Positions 8,050-16,052 of a DNA stretch of 37,928 nt are shown in pieces; within the stretch, counting starts at the first letter, position 1; each line of letters opens with the position of its first letter. The translations under genes were made by a program, and so were the position numbers. Below the pieces are notes generated by a model, which saw only the letters and a list, made by a program, of their open reading frames with translations, had not been told where the DNA came from and ran no database searches. The DNA comes from Herminiimonas sp. (GTDB lineage: Bacteria > Pseudomonadota > Gammaproteobacteria > Burkholderiales > Burkholderiaceae_D): NCBI GenBank assembly GCA_028292265.1, contig JAQGMR010000063.1:1-37928 (forward strand), in the 5' to 3' direction.

Positions 8050-9279
8050 ATGCTTCCTGCCGATACATTGCCGCCCCCGCAATCCGGGAACACCCTTCGC
8101 CTGCTGGATGGGATAAAGGTTCTCGACCTCACTACGTCGATTGCAGGCCCGTACGCATCCTTGATGCTGGCCGATCTCGGTGCAACCGTTGTGAAGGTCG
8201 AAAGGCCGGGCCATGGCGACGATGCACGCGCCTGGGGCCCTCCATTCCTGGACGGCGAATCGCTCTGGTTCCTCAGCGTCAACCGCAACAAGCAAAGCGT
8301 CACGCTCGATTACGCCAAGCCGGCCGGACTCGCGGCGCTGCATGCCCTGGTTGCAGTGGCCGACGTCATCATCATCAATCAAGTTGTACGCAGCCAGAAA
8401 AAGCTTGGCATTGATTACGCAGTCTTGAAGGGCATTAATCCGAAGCTGATTCACGTCTCGATCACTGGCTTCGGACTGACCGGCGCAAGCAGCGATCAAC
8501 CGTGCTATGACCTGATTGCAGAAGGGGTCAGTGGTGTCATGGACCTGACCGGCGAAGCAGGGAACGACCCGCAAAAGGTCGGCACGCCCGCCGCGGACCT
8601 ATTGGCGGGGGCCGATGCGGCGCTTGCCACGTTGGCGGCAATAATCGATCGGGGCCGAACCGGCAATGGGCATGCGATCGATGTGTCGATGGTCGAGAGC
8701 ATGACCCGCTTCATGACGCCAAGGATCATCCCCTATCTTGGATCCGACCAGTTGCCGCGCCGTAGCGGTGGCAAGGACAGCGTCATCGCGATCTACCAGA
8801 CCTTCCATACCGCCGACGACCCGCTCACGCTCGGGCTGGGCAACGACAACATCTGGGCCCGCTTCTGCGAAGCGATAGAGCGCCCGGACATGGCGAGCAA
8901 TCCGGCGTTTGCCAACAATGTTGGACGTCGCCAGATGCGCGACGAAATCGTGGCGGAAATCCAGTCTGTATTAATTGGAAAATCGCGCGACCACTGGCTG
9001 GCGCTCTTTGCCAAGGCGCGCATTCCGGCCGGACCGATCAACCGCCTCGACCAGGTCGTGCGCGATCCAGTCTTGACCGAGCGGGGACTGTTCTACTCCG
9101 CGCAGCGCAATGGATTCTCGTTGCCGCAGGTTGGACTCGGCATTCGCTTCGACGGCAATAACGAAACGTATCGCAATGCGCCGCCGCGACTGGGCGAAGA
9201 CACGCATGCAGTATTCGCATCCTGGCTGGGCTGGGATCAGGACACCATTAATGAACTCGGCACCGCCGGCTTGCTGTAG
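8050..9279 (+). CDS. Class III CoA-transferase (CaiB/BaiF family)
   Basis: This enzyme probably moves CoA from an acyl-CoA to a free carboxylic acid, activating or recycling a pathway acid in the cytoplasm. Counted from ATG 8050 it has about 409 residues. Family features are DGIKVLDLTTSIAGPYASLMLADLGATVVKVERPGHGDDAR at the N-terminus, HVSITGFGLTG, and PAADLLAG, whose Asp aligns with the catalytic Asp that forms the acyl anhydride. The C-terminal domain has PAGPINRLDQVVRDP. The start is uncertain: TTG 8041 and ATG 8050 lack a good ribosome binding site, whereas ATG 8011 has one but is followed in frame by TAG. It is the first gene of a tightly spaced catabolic operon. Confidence 0.88.
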   Translation: MLPADTLPPPQSGNTLRLLDGIKVLDLTTSIAGPYASLMLADLGATVVKVERPGHGDDARAWGPPFLDGESLWFLSVNRNKQSVTLDYAKPAGLAALHALVAVADVIIINQVVRSQKKLGIDYAVLKGINPKLIHVSITGFGLTGASSDQPCYDLIAEGVSGVMDLTGEAGNDPQKVGTPAADLLAGADAALATLAAIIDRGRTGNGHAIDVSMVESMTRFMTPRIIPYLGSDQLPRRSGGKDSVIAIYQTFHTADDPLTLGLGNDNIWARFCEAIERPDMASNPAFANNVGRRQMRDEIVAEIQSVLIGKSRDHWLALFAKARIPAGPINRLDQVVRDPVLTERGLFYSAQRNGFSLPQVGLGIRFDGNNETYRNAPPRLGEDTHAVFASWLGWDQDTINELGTAGLL

Positions 9280-9308
9280 CGCGGACCGAAACACAAGGAG
9301 ATCATTTC

Positions 9309-10094
9309 ATGACGCAGGAATTCGAAACCATTATCTATGCTGAAGACGGGCCAATCGGGACGATAACCTTGAACCGGCCCAACAACGGCAACATGTTCAA
9401 CGAGACCATGTGCCATGAAATCCGTGACTGCATCAATGCCATTCGCAGGGAAACCCGCACGCGCGTCATCGTGCTTACCGGTGCAGGGGACCGCTTCTTT
9501 TGCATTGGCGGCGACAAGACCGGCATGGAAGACACGAACCTGTATCCCGGAGTGCTACCGGTGCTCGATATGTATGAAGCGATTGACCGCTTGCAGAAGC
9601 CGGTGATTGCCTCGGTGAACGGCTTTGCAGTCGGTGGAGGCAATGTATTGCAAGTCATGTGCGACATCACCATCGCCAAGCAGAGCGCGATTTTCCGCCA
9701 GGTCGGTCCGATGATGGGCAGCTTTGATGCTGGCTTCGGCACCTGGTACCTGGAGGATATCGTTGGCAAGAAAAAGGCCAAGGAAATCTGGTTCCTCAAC
9801 CCAAAGATGACTGCAGCCGAAGCACTGGAAATGGGCTTGATCAACAAGGTGGTTCCGGATGATCAGCTTGCCACTGCGACCCGCGAGATGGCGCTGCAAA
9901 TCGCAGAGCGCGGTGCATTCGCACTAGCCGCAATCAAGGGCGCATTCGCGGCACGCCATGGCGGCGTGGCGGGGCTTTCGCGCGTGACGCACGACATGCT
10001 GTTGCGCCTGAATCTTAACAGCGACGAGTCCAAGGAGTTGTCGAAGTCCTTTGGGGAAAAGCGGTCCCCTGACTCGTCCAAGTTCGGCCATTAA
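9309..10094 (+). CDS. badI: BadI-like 2-ketocyclohexanecarboxyl-CoA hydrolase (crotonase fold)
   Basis: This is a crotonase-superfamily enzyme of the MenB/BadI branch, 261 residues. BadI opens the ring of 2-ketocyclohexane-1-carboxyl-CoA with water to give pimeloyl-CoA (a reverse Dieckmann reaction). Features typical of BadI as I recall it are GAGDRFFCIGGDK (GGD at 67-69), PVIASVNGFAVGGGNVL, RQVGPMMGSFDAGFGTWYL (Asp140), VGKKKAKEIW, and a C-terminal DESKELSKSFGEKRSPD-x-SKF tail. The usual crotonase pair of catalytic Glu residues is absent, which argues against a simple hydratase. AAGGAG stands eight bases before the ATG. MenB (naphthoate synthase) is the alternative, but no other menaquinone genes are nearby and the neighbours fit alicyclic acid breakdown. 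Confidence 0.78.
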   Translation: MTQEFETIIYAEDGPIGTITLNRPNNGNMFNETMCHEIRDCINAIRRETRTRVIVLTGAGDRFFCIGGDKTGMEDTNLYPGVLPVLDMYEAIDRLQKPVIASVNGFAVGGGNVLQVMCDITIAKQSAIFRQVGPMMGSFDAGFGTWYLEDIVGKKKAKEIWFLNPKMTAAEALEMGLINKVVPDDQLATATREMALQIAERGAFALAAIKGAFAARHGGVAGLSRVTHDMLLRLNLNSDESKELSKSFGEKRSPDSSKFGH

Positions 10095-10104
10095 CGGCAG
10101 GCAC

Positions 10105-11787
10105 ATGAACACCATTCTTGCCCTGCACGATCCGCAACAGGCGCGGGCGTACTACGCGTCCGGGGTCTGGCAGGATAAAACGCTGTACGGGATGCTTGCG
10201 CAGCATGCTCTGAGCCAGCCGGATGCCTACGCTTTGCGCGACAGTGTGCAGCGTTTGACCTGGAAAGAGCTGCACGCCTGGACCGATGCGGTCGCAGCGA
10301 ACCTGGAGCAGGCGGGGCTGCGCAGCGGATCCCGCGTATCGGTCTGGCTGCCGAACCGCGTTGAAAGCATGATTGTTTTTCTGGCCTGCTCGCGCAACGG
10401 CTATATCTGCAACCCTTCGCTGCATCAGAATTACACCGTTGCCGAGATCGTCCGCCTTCTTGAACGCATCAACTGCGAAGCCTTCTTCGGCCAACGGGGA
10501 TATGGTGCGGACGCACACCGCGGTGACGTGGCGGAACAGATCAACGCTGTCCCTTCGCTGCGCTGGACCTGCTGGCTCGAACCGCGTCATGGCGCCAGCA
10601 AGAGCGGTGTGGACGGCTTCCCGCAGCCTGGTGTCAATCGACCGGTCGGCGCGCCTGACAATAATCCGGACAAGATCGTGTACTTGGCCTTCACTTCCGG
10701 CACCACCGGCATGCCGAAAGCCGTTATGCATAGCGACAACACCTTGCTCGCAAACGGCCGCGCCATGGTCAAGGACTGGAATCATGACCGCAACACGATC
10801 CTGCTGACCCTCAGTCCGAACAGCCATCATATCGCCACAGTGGCGCTCGAGCAGATGCTGGCGGCCGGCCTCGAACTGGTGGTCAACGATCTGCCGGTCA
10901 ACATGAAAGCGATCGACTGGATAGTTGAGACCGGCGCGACCTATGTCATGGGCGTACCGACCCATGCCATGGACATTGTCGCTGAGCTGAGATGGCGGAA
11001 CATGGAAAAACTCGGTCGCGTGGCGGTGTTCTACATGGCCGGTGCGGCGATTCCACGCGAGACGGCGCAGAGCTTTCTCGATCTCGGGATCCTGCCGCAA
11101 AACGTTTACGGCATGACTGAGAACGGCTCGCACCAATACACGCTTCCGAGCGACAGCGCTGACACCATCGTCGGCACCTGCGGTCGCGCGTGCGCCAGTT
11201 ATGAGATCAAATTATGGAACCAGGAAAACCCCGACATCGAAGCAGGGCACGGTGAGATCGGCGAAATTGGCGGTCGTGGTGGCTGCCTGACACTGGGTTA
11301 CTTCAACAATCAAGCCGACACCGAGAAATCGTTCAATGCGCACGGCTGGTTTATGAGCGGTGACCTTGGCGTGATCGATGACAACGGTTGCCTCACGATC
11401 AAGGGACGGAAGAAAGACCTGATTATTCGCGGCGGCCACAACATCCATCCTTCCACCATCGAAGACCTTGCCGTTGCGCATGCCGATGTACTCAAGGCGG
11501 CGGCCTTCCCGATTCGCGACGACCGTCTTGGAGAGAAAGCCTGTCTCGCAGTCACGGCCAGCGAGGGACACGCTCCCGACGCACAAACCATGCTGCAGCA
11601 CCTGTACGCGTCCGGCCTGTCGAAGTTCGATATGCCGGAGTATTACATCGTGCTAGAGGAATTTCCGTTGACAGCGAGCGGCAAGATCCTCAAGCGCGAA
11701 CTGGTGGAATGGCACAAGCAAGGTCGCATCGTTGCAACGCCCGTACGGTGGACCGAATCCAAAAAAGCAATCCAGGAAAAAGGTTAA
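10105..11787 (+). CDS. AMP-forming acyl-CoA ligase (AliA-like)
   Basis: This enzyme activates a carboxylic acid to its CoA thioester via an acyl-adenylate. It belongs to the ANL superfamily and has 560 residues. Motifs in order are the P-loop FTSGTTGMPKAV near residue 210, YGMTENG near 350, SGDLG near 430, GRKKDLIIRGGHNIHP, and the C-terminal catalytic Lys in PLTASGKILKREL. The start at 10105 is preferred over 10051 because the latter overlaps badI by 44 bases and adds non-conserved residues. Neighbouring badI, hydratase, SDR and acyl-CoA dehydrogenase genes make an alicyclic acid such as cyclohexanecarboxylate the likely substrate. Medium-chain or aromatic acids cannot be excluded from sequence alone. 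Confidence 0.85.
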   Translation: MNTILALHDPQQARAYYASGVWQDKTLYGMLAQHALSQPDAYALRDSVQRLTWKELHAWTDAVAANLEQAGLRSGSRVSVWLPNRVESMIVFLACSRNGYICNPSLHQNYTVAEIVRLLERINCEAFFGQRGYGADAHRGDVAEQINAVPSLRWTCWLEPRHGASKSGVDGFPQPGVNRPVGAPDNNPDKIVYLAFTSGTTGMPKAVMHSDNTLLANGRAMVKDWNHDRNTILLTLSPNSHHIATVALEQMLAAGLELVVNDLPVNMKAIDWIVETGATYVMGVPTHAMDIVAELRWRNMEKLGRVAVFYMAGAAIPRETAQSFLDLGILPQNVYGMTENGSHQYTLPSDSADTIVGTCGRACASYEIKLWNQENPDIEAGHGEIGEIGGRGGCLTLGYFNNQADTEKSFNAHGWFMSGDLGVIDDNGCLTIKGRKKDLIIRGGHNIHPSTIEDLAVAHADVLKAAAFPIRDDRLGEKACLAVTASEGHAPDAQTMLQHLYASGLSKFDMPEYYIVLEEFPLTASGKILKRELVEWHKQGRIVATPVRWTESKKAIQEKG

Positions 11788-11793
11788 CGCGCC

Positions 11794-12561
11794 ATGCCAA
11801 TCACCTTATCGTTCCGTGATGAGTTCGCCATCCTGACCATTGACCGCCAGGAGGCGTTGAATGCGCTGAGTTTTTCGCTCATAGGCGATATCAGCCGCCA
11901 TTTCGACGAAGTGGAGAACTCGAAAGCCCGCGCACTACTGATTATCGGTGCCGGGCAAAAAGCATTTTGCGCAGGGGCCGACATTCGGGAGCTATTGGGC
12001 CGTGACGTGGAAGCGCAAAAGCGTGGCGCTGAACTGGGGCAGCGCGTGTTCGCGCGGCTCGACACGTTCCCCATACCGTCAATCGCCATCATCAACGGCT
12101 ACGCCTTCGGGGGCGGACTGGAGTTGGCGCTCGCCTGTACCTTCCGCCTGGCCACCGCCAACGCCAAAGTTGGCCTCCCCGAAATCAAGTTGGGGCTTAT
12201 ACCCGGCTATGGCGGCACCCAGCGCTTGCCGCGCGCAATCGGCGAGGCAAGGGCGATGGAACTGATTCTGAGCGGGCGCACGGTTGCGGCAGAAGAGGCA
12301 CTGCGCATCGGCCTGGTGAATCGGATGGTGGAGGGCGATGCAATCGAGGCCGGGATGGCGTTTGGGCGCGAGTTCACTGGCCACGGCATGGTTGCCCAGC
12401 GCCTGGCACGCGGCGCGGTACAACGCGCATTGCAGACAACGCTTTCCGAGGGACTGAAGATCGAAGCCGATCTGTCCACGCTCGCATACCAGACCAAGGA
12501 CGCGGCGGAAGGCATGGCCGCCTTCCTCGAAAATCGCAAGCCGCAATTCAAGGACTGCTGA
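11794..12561 (+). CDS. Enoyl-CoA hydratase (BadK/PaaF-like)
   Basis: This is a 255-residue crotonase-fold hydratase that adds water across a 2,3-enoyl-CoA; in a ring pathway that would be cyclohex-1-ene-1-carboxyl-CoA to the 2-hydroxy compound (BadK step). The oxyanion-hole segment AFCAGADIREL and both catalytic glutamates, Glu110 in FGGGLELALA and Glu130 in GLPEIKLGLIPGYGGTQRLPR, are present, so this is a true hydratase, unlike the BadI-like neighbour. It starts six bases after the ligase stop. Straight-chain crotonyl-CoA hydratase activity is an alternative or additional role. Confidence 0.87.
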   Translation: MPITLSFRDEFAILTIDRQEALNALSFSLIGDISRHFDEVENSKARALLIIGAGQKAFCAGADIRELLGRDVEAQKRGAELGQRVFARLDTFPIPSIAIINGYAFGGGLELALACTFRLATANAKVGLPEIKLGLIPGYGGTQRLPRAIGEARAMELILSGRTVAAEEALRIGLVNRMVEGDAIEAGMAFGREFTGHGMVAQRLARGAVQRALQTTLSEGLKIEADLSTLAYQTKDAAEGMAAFLENRKPQFKDC

Positions 12562-12565
12562 CATC

Positions 12566-13312
12566 ATGAGCAAGCAAGGCACAGTTATCATTACCGGCGC
12601 CAGCCGGGGCATCGGCGCAGCGATCGCGATTGCGCTCGCAGACCAGGGTTACAACGTCGCTTGCCTCTCGCGCCGTGGCGAATTGCCGGTTGTGCCACAT
12701 GCCAGCGATGTCGCACTCGCACGCTGCACGGCGTTCACTTGCGATGTCACGCGGGGCGAAAGCCTGCAAAGCGTATTTGAGCAGGTGGCTGCGATGGGCG
12801 AGCCGATCGTTGGCCTGGTCAACAATGCCGGCATCCATCTTGAAGGGCTAAGCGCCACGTTTTCGCTTAATGATTACGAGACGGTTTTTTCGACCAACAC
12901 GACTTCCGTGTTCGTAAGTTGCCAGCACATCTACCCTCATCTGGTGAGCGCCGGCGGCGGCCTCATTGTCAACATCGGCTCCTTCTTTGACAAGCTGGGC
13001 GTCAAGCGCAATCTCGCCTATTGCGCGTCGAAGGCGGCTGTCGGCGCGATTACGCGGTGCCTCGCTGTCGAGTGGGCAGGGAAGGGAATTCGTGTCATTG
13101 ACGTGGCTCCGGGTTACATCACGACCGACCTCAATCGCGAGGCGATGACGGCGGGGCCGTTGCGCGAGTATCTCGGAAAACGCATTCCAGGACGCGAGCC
13201 TGGCACGTCCGACGACGTCGCCAAACTCGTCAAGGCGCTTTTTGTCGCTGATATCCCGTTCCTGTCTGGCGAGACAATTTATGTCGACGGTGCGCAGGGA
13301 ATTGCACACTGA
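12566..13312 (+). CDS. Short-chain dehydrogenase (candidate 2-hydroxyacyl-ring CoA dehydrogenase, BadH role)
   Basis: This is a classical SDR of 248 residues using NAD(P). It has the cofactor glycine motif TGASRGIG (10-17), NNAG (86-89), and the catalytic Ser139, Tyr152 and Lys156 (AYCASK). The C-terminal FLSGETIYVDGAQG is standard. Sitting between the hydratase and the acyl-CoA dehydrogenase, it fits the oxidation of 2-hydroxycyclohexanecarboxyl-CoA to the 2-keto compound that BadI cleaves. From memory, similarity to BadH is only at general SDR level, so the assignment is by context. It starts five bases after the hydratase stop. A 3-oxoacyl-ACP reductase (FabG-like) role is the main alternative. 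Confidence 0.85.
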   Translation: MSKQGTVIITGASRGIGAAIAIALADQGYNVACLSRRGELPVVPHASDVALARCTAFTCDVTRGESLQSVFEQVAAMGEPIVGLVNNAGIHLEGLSATFSLNDYETVFSTNTTSVFVSCQHIYPHLVSAGGGLIVNIGSFFDKLGVKRNLAYCASKAAVGAITRCLAVEWAGKGIRVIDVAPGYITTDLNREAMTAGPLREYLGKRIPGREPGTSDDVAKLVKALFVADIPFLSGETIYVDGAQGIAH

Positions 13313-13340
13313 AACCCAATCTTTTAAAGAGCGATAGCCC

Positions 13341-14507
13341 GTGAATATTTTTGAGCGGCTCGACGCCGACATCACCTTGTCGGAGGACGAAGAACAGTTG
13401 CTGGACAGCGTGCGTTCGCTAGCGCGGGACGAGCTTGCCAAGCGGGCGCAGCACTATGACAAAAGCGGCGAATTCCCATGGGAGAACGTCAAGGCGATCA
13501 ACAATCTGGGACTGAACGCGATGTTCATTCCGGAGCAATATGGCGGCGCCCAACTTTCCTATACGGCGTATCTCGAATGCGTACGCGAAATCGCCAAGGC
13601 GTGCGCCTCGACAGGGATTATCTGGGCCACCAATTTCCATGCGATCAAGCCGGTTATCGATTTCGGGACCGAAGAGCAGAAAGCGCGCCTGTTGCCGCGT
13701 ATTGCCGAAGGCGGACTGGCCGCATTGGCAATTACGGAACCGGATGCCGGCTCGGACGCAACGGGCATGCGCACGCGCTTCACACTGGATGTTGACGACA
13801 TTGTGATCAACGGTGTCAAGACGTTCATCACGAACGGCGATGTCGCTGACCTGTATGTACTGTTCGGGAAGTGGAGCGAAATTGACGATGCGAAGAAGTC
13901 GATCTCGGTTCTAGTTCTGGAGAAGGGAACGCCAGGTCTCTCGGTCATCAGTACCGAAGAAAAAATGGGTCACCGGGCTTCCAGCACAGCCACCATATCC
14001 TTCGACAACTGCCGTGTACCCAGGGCCAATCTCCTCTGCGAGCCAGGAGACGGTTTGAAGATTCTGTTTTCCTCCCTCAACAAATCCCGCCCGAGCGTGG
14101 GTGCCCATGCGCTCGGCATCGCCCGCGCCGCATTCGAGGATGGCGTTGCCTATATCAACCAGCGAAAACAGTCCGGCCGCAAGATCATCGAATTCCAGGG
14201 TGTCCAATTCATGCTGGCCGACATGGCAACCGACCTGGCAATGTGTGAAGCCTGGATGTGGCGCCTGGCCAAGCGGATCGATGAAGGCGGGAAGGATTTT
14301 GGCATGGAGGCTTCGATGCTGAAGATGCGCGCCTCCGATATCGCGATGCGTATTACGACCGACGTCGTCCAGCTATTCGGCGGCTATGGCTACTGCAGCG
14401 ATTACCGTGTCGAACGACTGATGCGAGATGCCAAGATTACCCAGATATGGGAAGGCACTAACCAGGTTCACCGCCAGCTGATCGGACGCAGTTTTCTAAT
14501 CAAATAA
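13341..14507 (+). CDS. Acyl-CoA dehydrogenase (AliB-like candidate)
   Basis: This is an FAD acyl-CoA dehydrogenase of 388 residues that introduces a 2,3 double bond and passes electrons to ETF. Visible family motifs are LAALAITEPDAGSDATGM (signature 1), the FAD segment FITNGDVADLYVLFG, QLFGGYGYCSDYRVERLMRDAKITQIWEGT (signature 2), and the catalytic Glu371 in WEGTNQ. The start is GTG at 13341, with AAAGAG about ten bases upstream. In the proposed pathway it would make cyclohexene-carboxyl-CoA. No electron-transfer flavoprotein genes are in the window. It sits 28 bases after the SDR and nine bases before the hydroxyacyl-CoA dehydrogenase. Confidence 0.9.
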   Translation: MNIFERLDADITLSEDEEQLLDSVRSLARDELAKRAQHYDKSGEFPWENVKAINNLGLNAMFIPEQYGGAQLSYTAYLECVREIAKACASTGIIWATNFHAIKPVIDFGTEEQKARLLPRIAEGGLAALAITEPDAGSDATGMRTRFTLDVDDIVINGVKTFITNGDVADLYVLFGKWSEIDDAKKSISVLVLEKGTPGLSVISTEEKMGHRASSTATISFDNCRVPRANLLCEPGDGLKILFSSLNKSRPSVGAHALGIARAAFEDGVAYINQRKQSGRKIIEFQGVQFMLADMATDLAMCEAWMWRLAKRIDEGGKDFGMEASMLKMRASDIAMRITTDVVQLFGGYGYCSDYRVERLMRDAKITQIWEGTNQVHRQLIGRSFLIK

Positions 14508-14515
14508 GGACTCCA

Positions 14516-15391
14516 ATGAGCGAGATTAAAACTATCGGCGTCGCTGGCTGCGGAACCATGGGCGCCGGCATTGCCATCGTGGCGGCCCGCGCGGGATTCC
14601 GCACCGTGGTCTATGACACGCGCCAGGATGCGCTCGACCGGTCGCATAAACAGACCAGGGATTTCTTTGCCAAATCTGTAAAGCGGGGCAAGCTGACCCA
14701 GGAACAAGCGACGGCAAGCACCAACAATCTGGTGACGACCACCAACATTGCCGACATGGGTCAATGCGATCTGGTGATCGACGCGGTGTTTGAAGACTTG
14801 CGGGTCAAGCACGAGCTATTCGGCAAGCTGAACGCCGTCTGTCCGCAAGACACCATCTTTGCATCGAACACGTCCACGCTTTCAATTACGGAAATCGCTG
14901 CCGGATCGGGTCGCGACGATCGCTTCGTCGGCATGCATTTTTGCTTGCCGGCGCAGTTGATGAAGCTGGTTGAAATGTCTCCTGGGCTGAACACGTCCGA
15001 AGCCAGCTTTGCCAAAGCATGGGCGACGTGCGAAGCGATGGGCCAGCGGCCAGTGAAGACCAAGGACAACCCCGGCTTCATTCTCAATTACTTCCTGATC
15101 CCCTACAACAATGATGCAATCCGCCTGGTGGAAGCGGGCGTTGCGGAGCCGGCGGACATCGATCGCGCCATCAAGGAAGGGCTCGGTTATCCGATGGGTC
15201 CGCTGGAGCTGCTCGACATGATCGGCCTTGATACGCAACTGTTGCTGTGCGAAGCGCTGTACGGCATCACCCACGAGCCACGCGCGGCGTGCCCCCCTCT
15301 GGTCAAGCGCATGATCGCCGCGGGGCATCTGGGCCGTAAATCTGGCCGGGGATTTTTTACGTATGAAGGCAACGCCATGTATGGGAGCTGA
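14516..15391 (+). CDS. 3-hydroxyacyl-CoA dehydrogenase (Hbd/PaaH N-terminal half type)
   Basis: This enzyme oxidises (S)-3-hydroxyacyl-CoA to 3-oxoacyl-CoA with NAD and has 291 residues. The Rossmann glycine motif GVAGCGTMGAGIA is at 8-20. Catalytic residues Ser117 (FASNTSTLS), His141 (GMHFCLPA) and Glu153 (MKLVEM) are present, as is DNPGFILN. The C-terminal 3HCDH domain has GLGYPMGPLELLDMIGLD and GRKSGRGFFTY. It is a complete single-unit enzyme. Its stop TGA is followed after one codon by the start of the next gene in the same frame, which encodes a second 3HCDH-type C-terminal domain; together they match the length of the ~500-residue PaaH-type enzymes. Confidence 0.9.
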   Translation: MSEIKTIGVAGCGTMGAGIAIVAARAGFRTVVYDTRQDALDRSHKQTRDFFAKSVKRGKLTQEQATASTNNLVTTTNIADMGQCDLVIDAVFEDLRVKHELFGKLNAVCPQDTIFASNTSTLSITEIAAGSGRDDRFVGMHFCLPAQLMKLVEMSPGLNTSEASFAKAWATCEAMGQRPVKTKDNPGFILNYFLIPYNNDAIRLVEAGVAEPADIDRAIKEGLGYPMGPLELLDMIGLDTQLLLCEALYGITHEPRAACPPLVKRMIAAGHLGRKSGRGFFTYEGNAMYGS

Positions 15392-15394
15392 CGC

Positions 15395-16051
15395 ATGAAC
15401 TATTCCATTATCGATAGCGGCAACAGTCCCTCGTTCCCGGCTTCCCATGCCTTGCTGGACGGGCAAACGGCCGATGGCGACGTCGTGATCCTGTTGGGAA
15501 ACGAGGCGGGCGGCGCCTTTGCAGCGCTGCAGGGCGCAGGCGACAAAGCCGCCATCCTTATTGAACTTGGCACGGAATGCCTCGGCGTGCATACCGGTGA
15601 AAGCCGCGGCAACGAGGGCTCGAACGTGTTGGGATTCAACCGTTTCCGGCTTGGCGACGGGGACCCTTCCAATCTGGTAGAGCTGGTACGTCAACCCAAT
15701 ACCGCTGATTCTGCGATCGACGCGGCCAGGCAGGTGCTGGAAGGCGCGGGACTGAAGGTCGCGGTTTGCCTGGATTTTGCCGGTCGCATAATCGACCGCC
15801 TGGTGCGGCCCTACTACAATGCGGCGCTACGTCGTCTGGATGAAGGCCTGGCCACGGCGGACGACATGGACTTGACCTTGCGCCTCGGCCTGGGTTACCC
15901 GGAAGGCCCGATAGCGCTTTTGGAGCGCACCGGGCTGGAACATCATTTCGACGTAACGAGCGCGCTGTTTGACGCCTTGGGCGAGTCGCCCTATGCGCCG
16001 GCACGGCGTGCAAGAGTCGCCAAGCTGCGTTCCCATAAGAAGGAAGCCTGA
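15395..16051 (+). CDS. Second 3-hydroxyacyl-CoA dehydrogenase C-terminal domain protein (split PaaH-like half)
   Basis: This 218-residue protein has no Rossmann glycine motif. Its C-terminal ~90 residues (RIIDRLVRPYYNAALRRLDEG, then LRLGLGYPEGPIALLERTGLEHHFDV) resemble the 3HCDH C-terminal domain, specifically the second copy found at the end of PaaH-type two-copy enzymes. The N-terminal ~120 residues resemble the degenerate linker of those enzymes. It has its own GGGAG ribosome binding site seven bases before the ATG, and lies in the same frame as the upstream gene with only TGA-CGC between them. It is probably a separate subunit or dimerisation partner, or one half of a gene split by a nonsense change. 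No catalytic activity of its own is expected. Confidence 0.75.
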   Translation: MNYSIIDSGNSPSFPASHALLDGQTADGDVVILLGNEAGGAFAALQGAGDKAAILIELGTECLGVHTGESRGNEGSNVLGFNRFRLGDGDPSNLVELVRQPNTADSAIDAARQVLEGAGLKVAVCLDFAGRIIDRLVRPYYNAALRRLDEGLATADDMDLTLRLGLGYPEGPIALLERTGLEHHFDVTSALFDALGESPYAPARRARVAKLRSHKKEA

Positions 16052-16052
16052 G

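Noticed and set aside
9309..10094. Naphthoate synthase MenB of menaquinone synthesis
   Set aside because: No other men genes are present; the C-terminal pattern and the neighbouring genes fit BadI better, though a tree is needed to be certain.
10015..11136. 373-codon open frame on the minus strand
   Set aside because: It is antisense to the acyl-CoA ligase, which has all ANL motifs in its own frame; the mirror frame has none.
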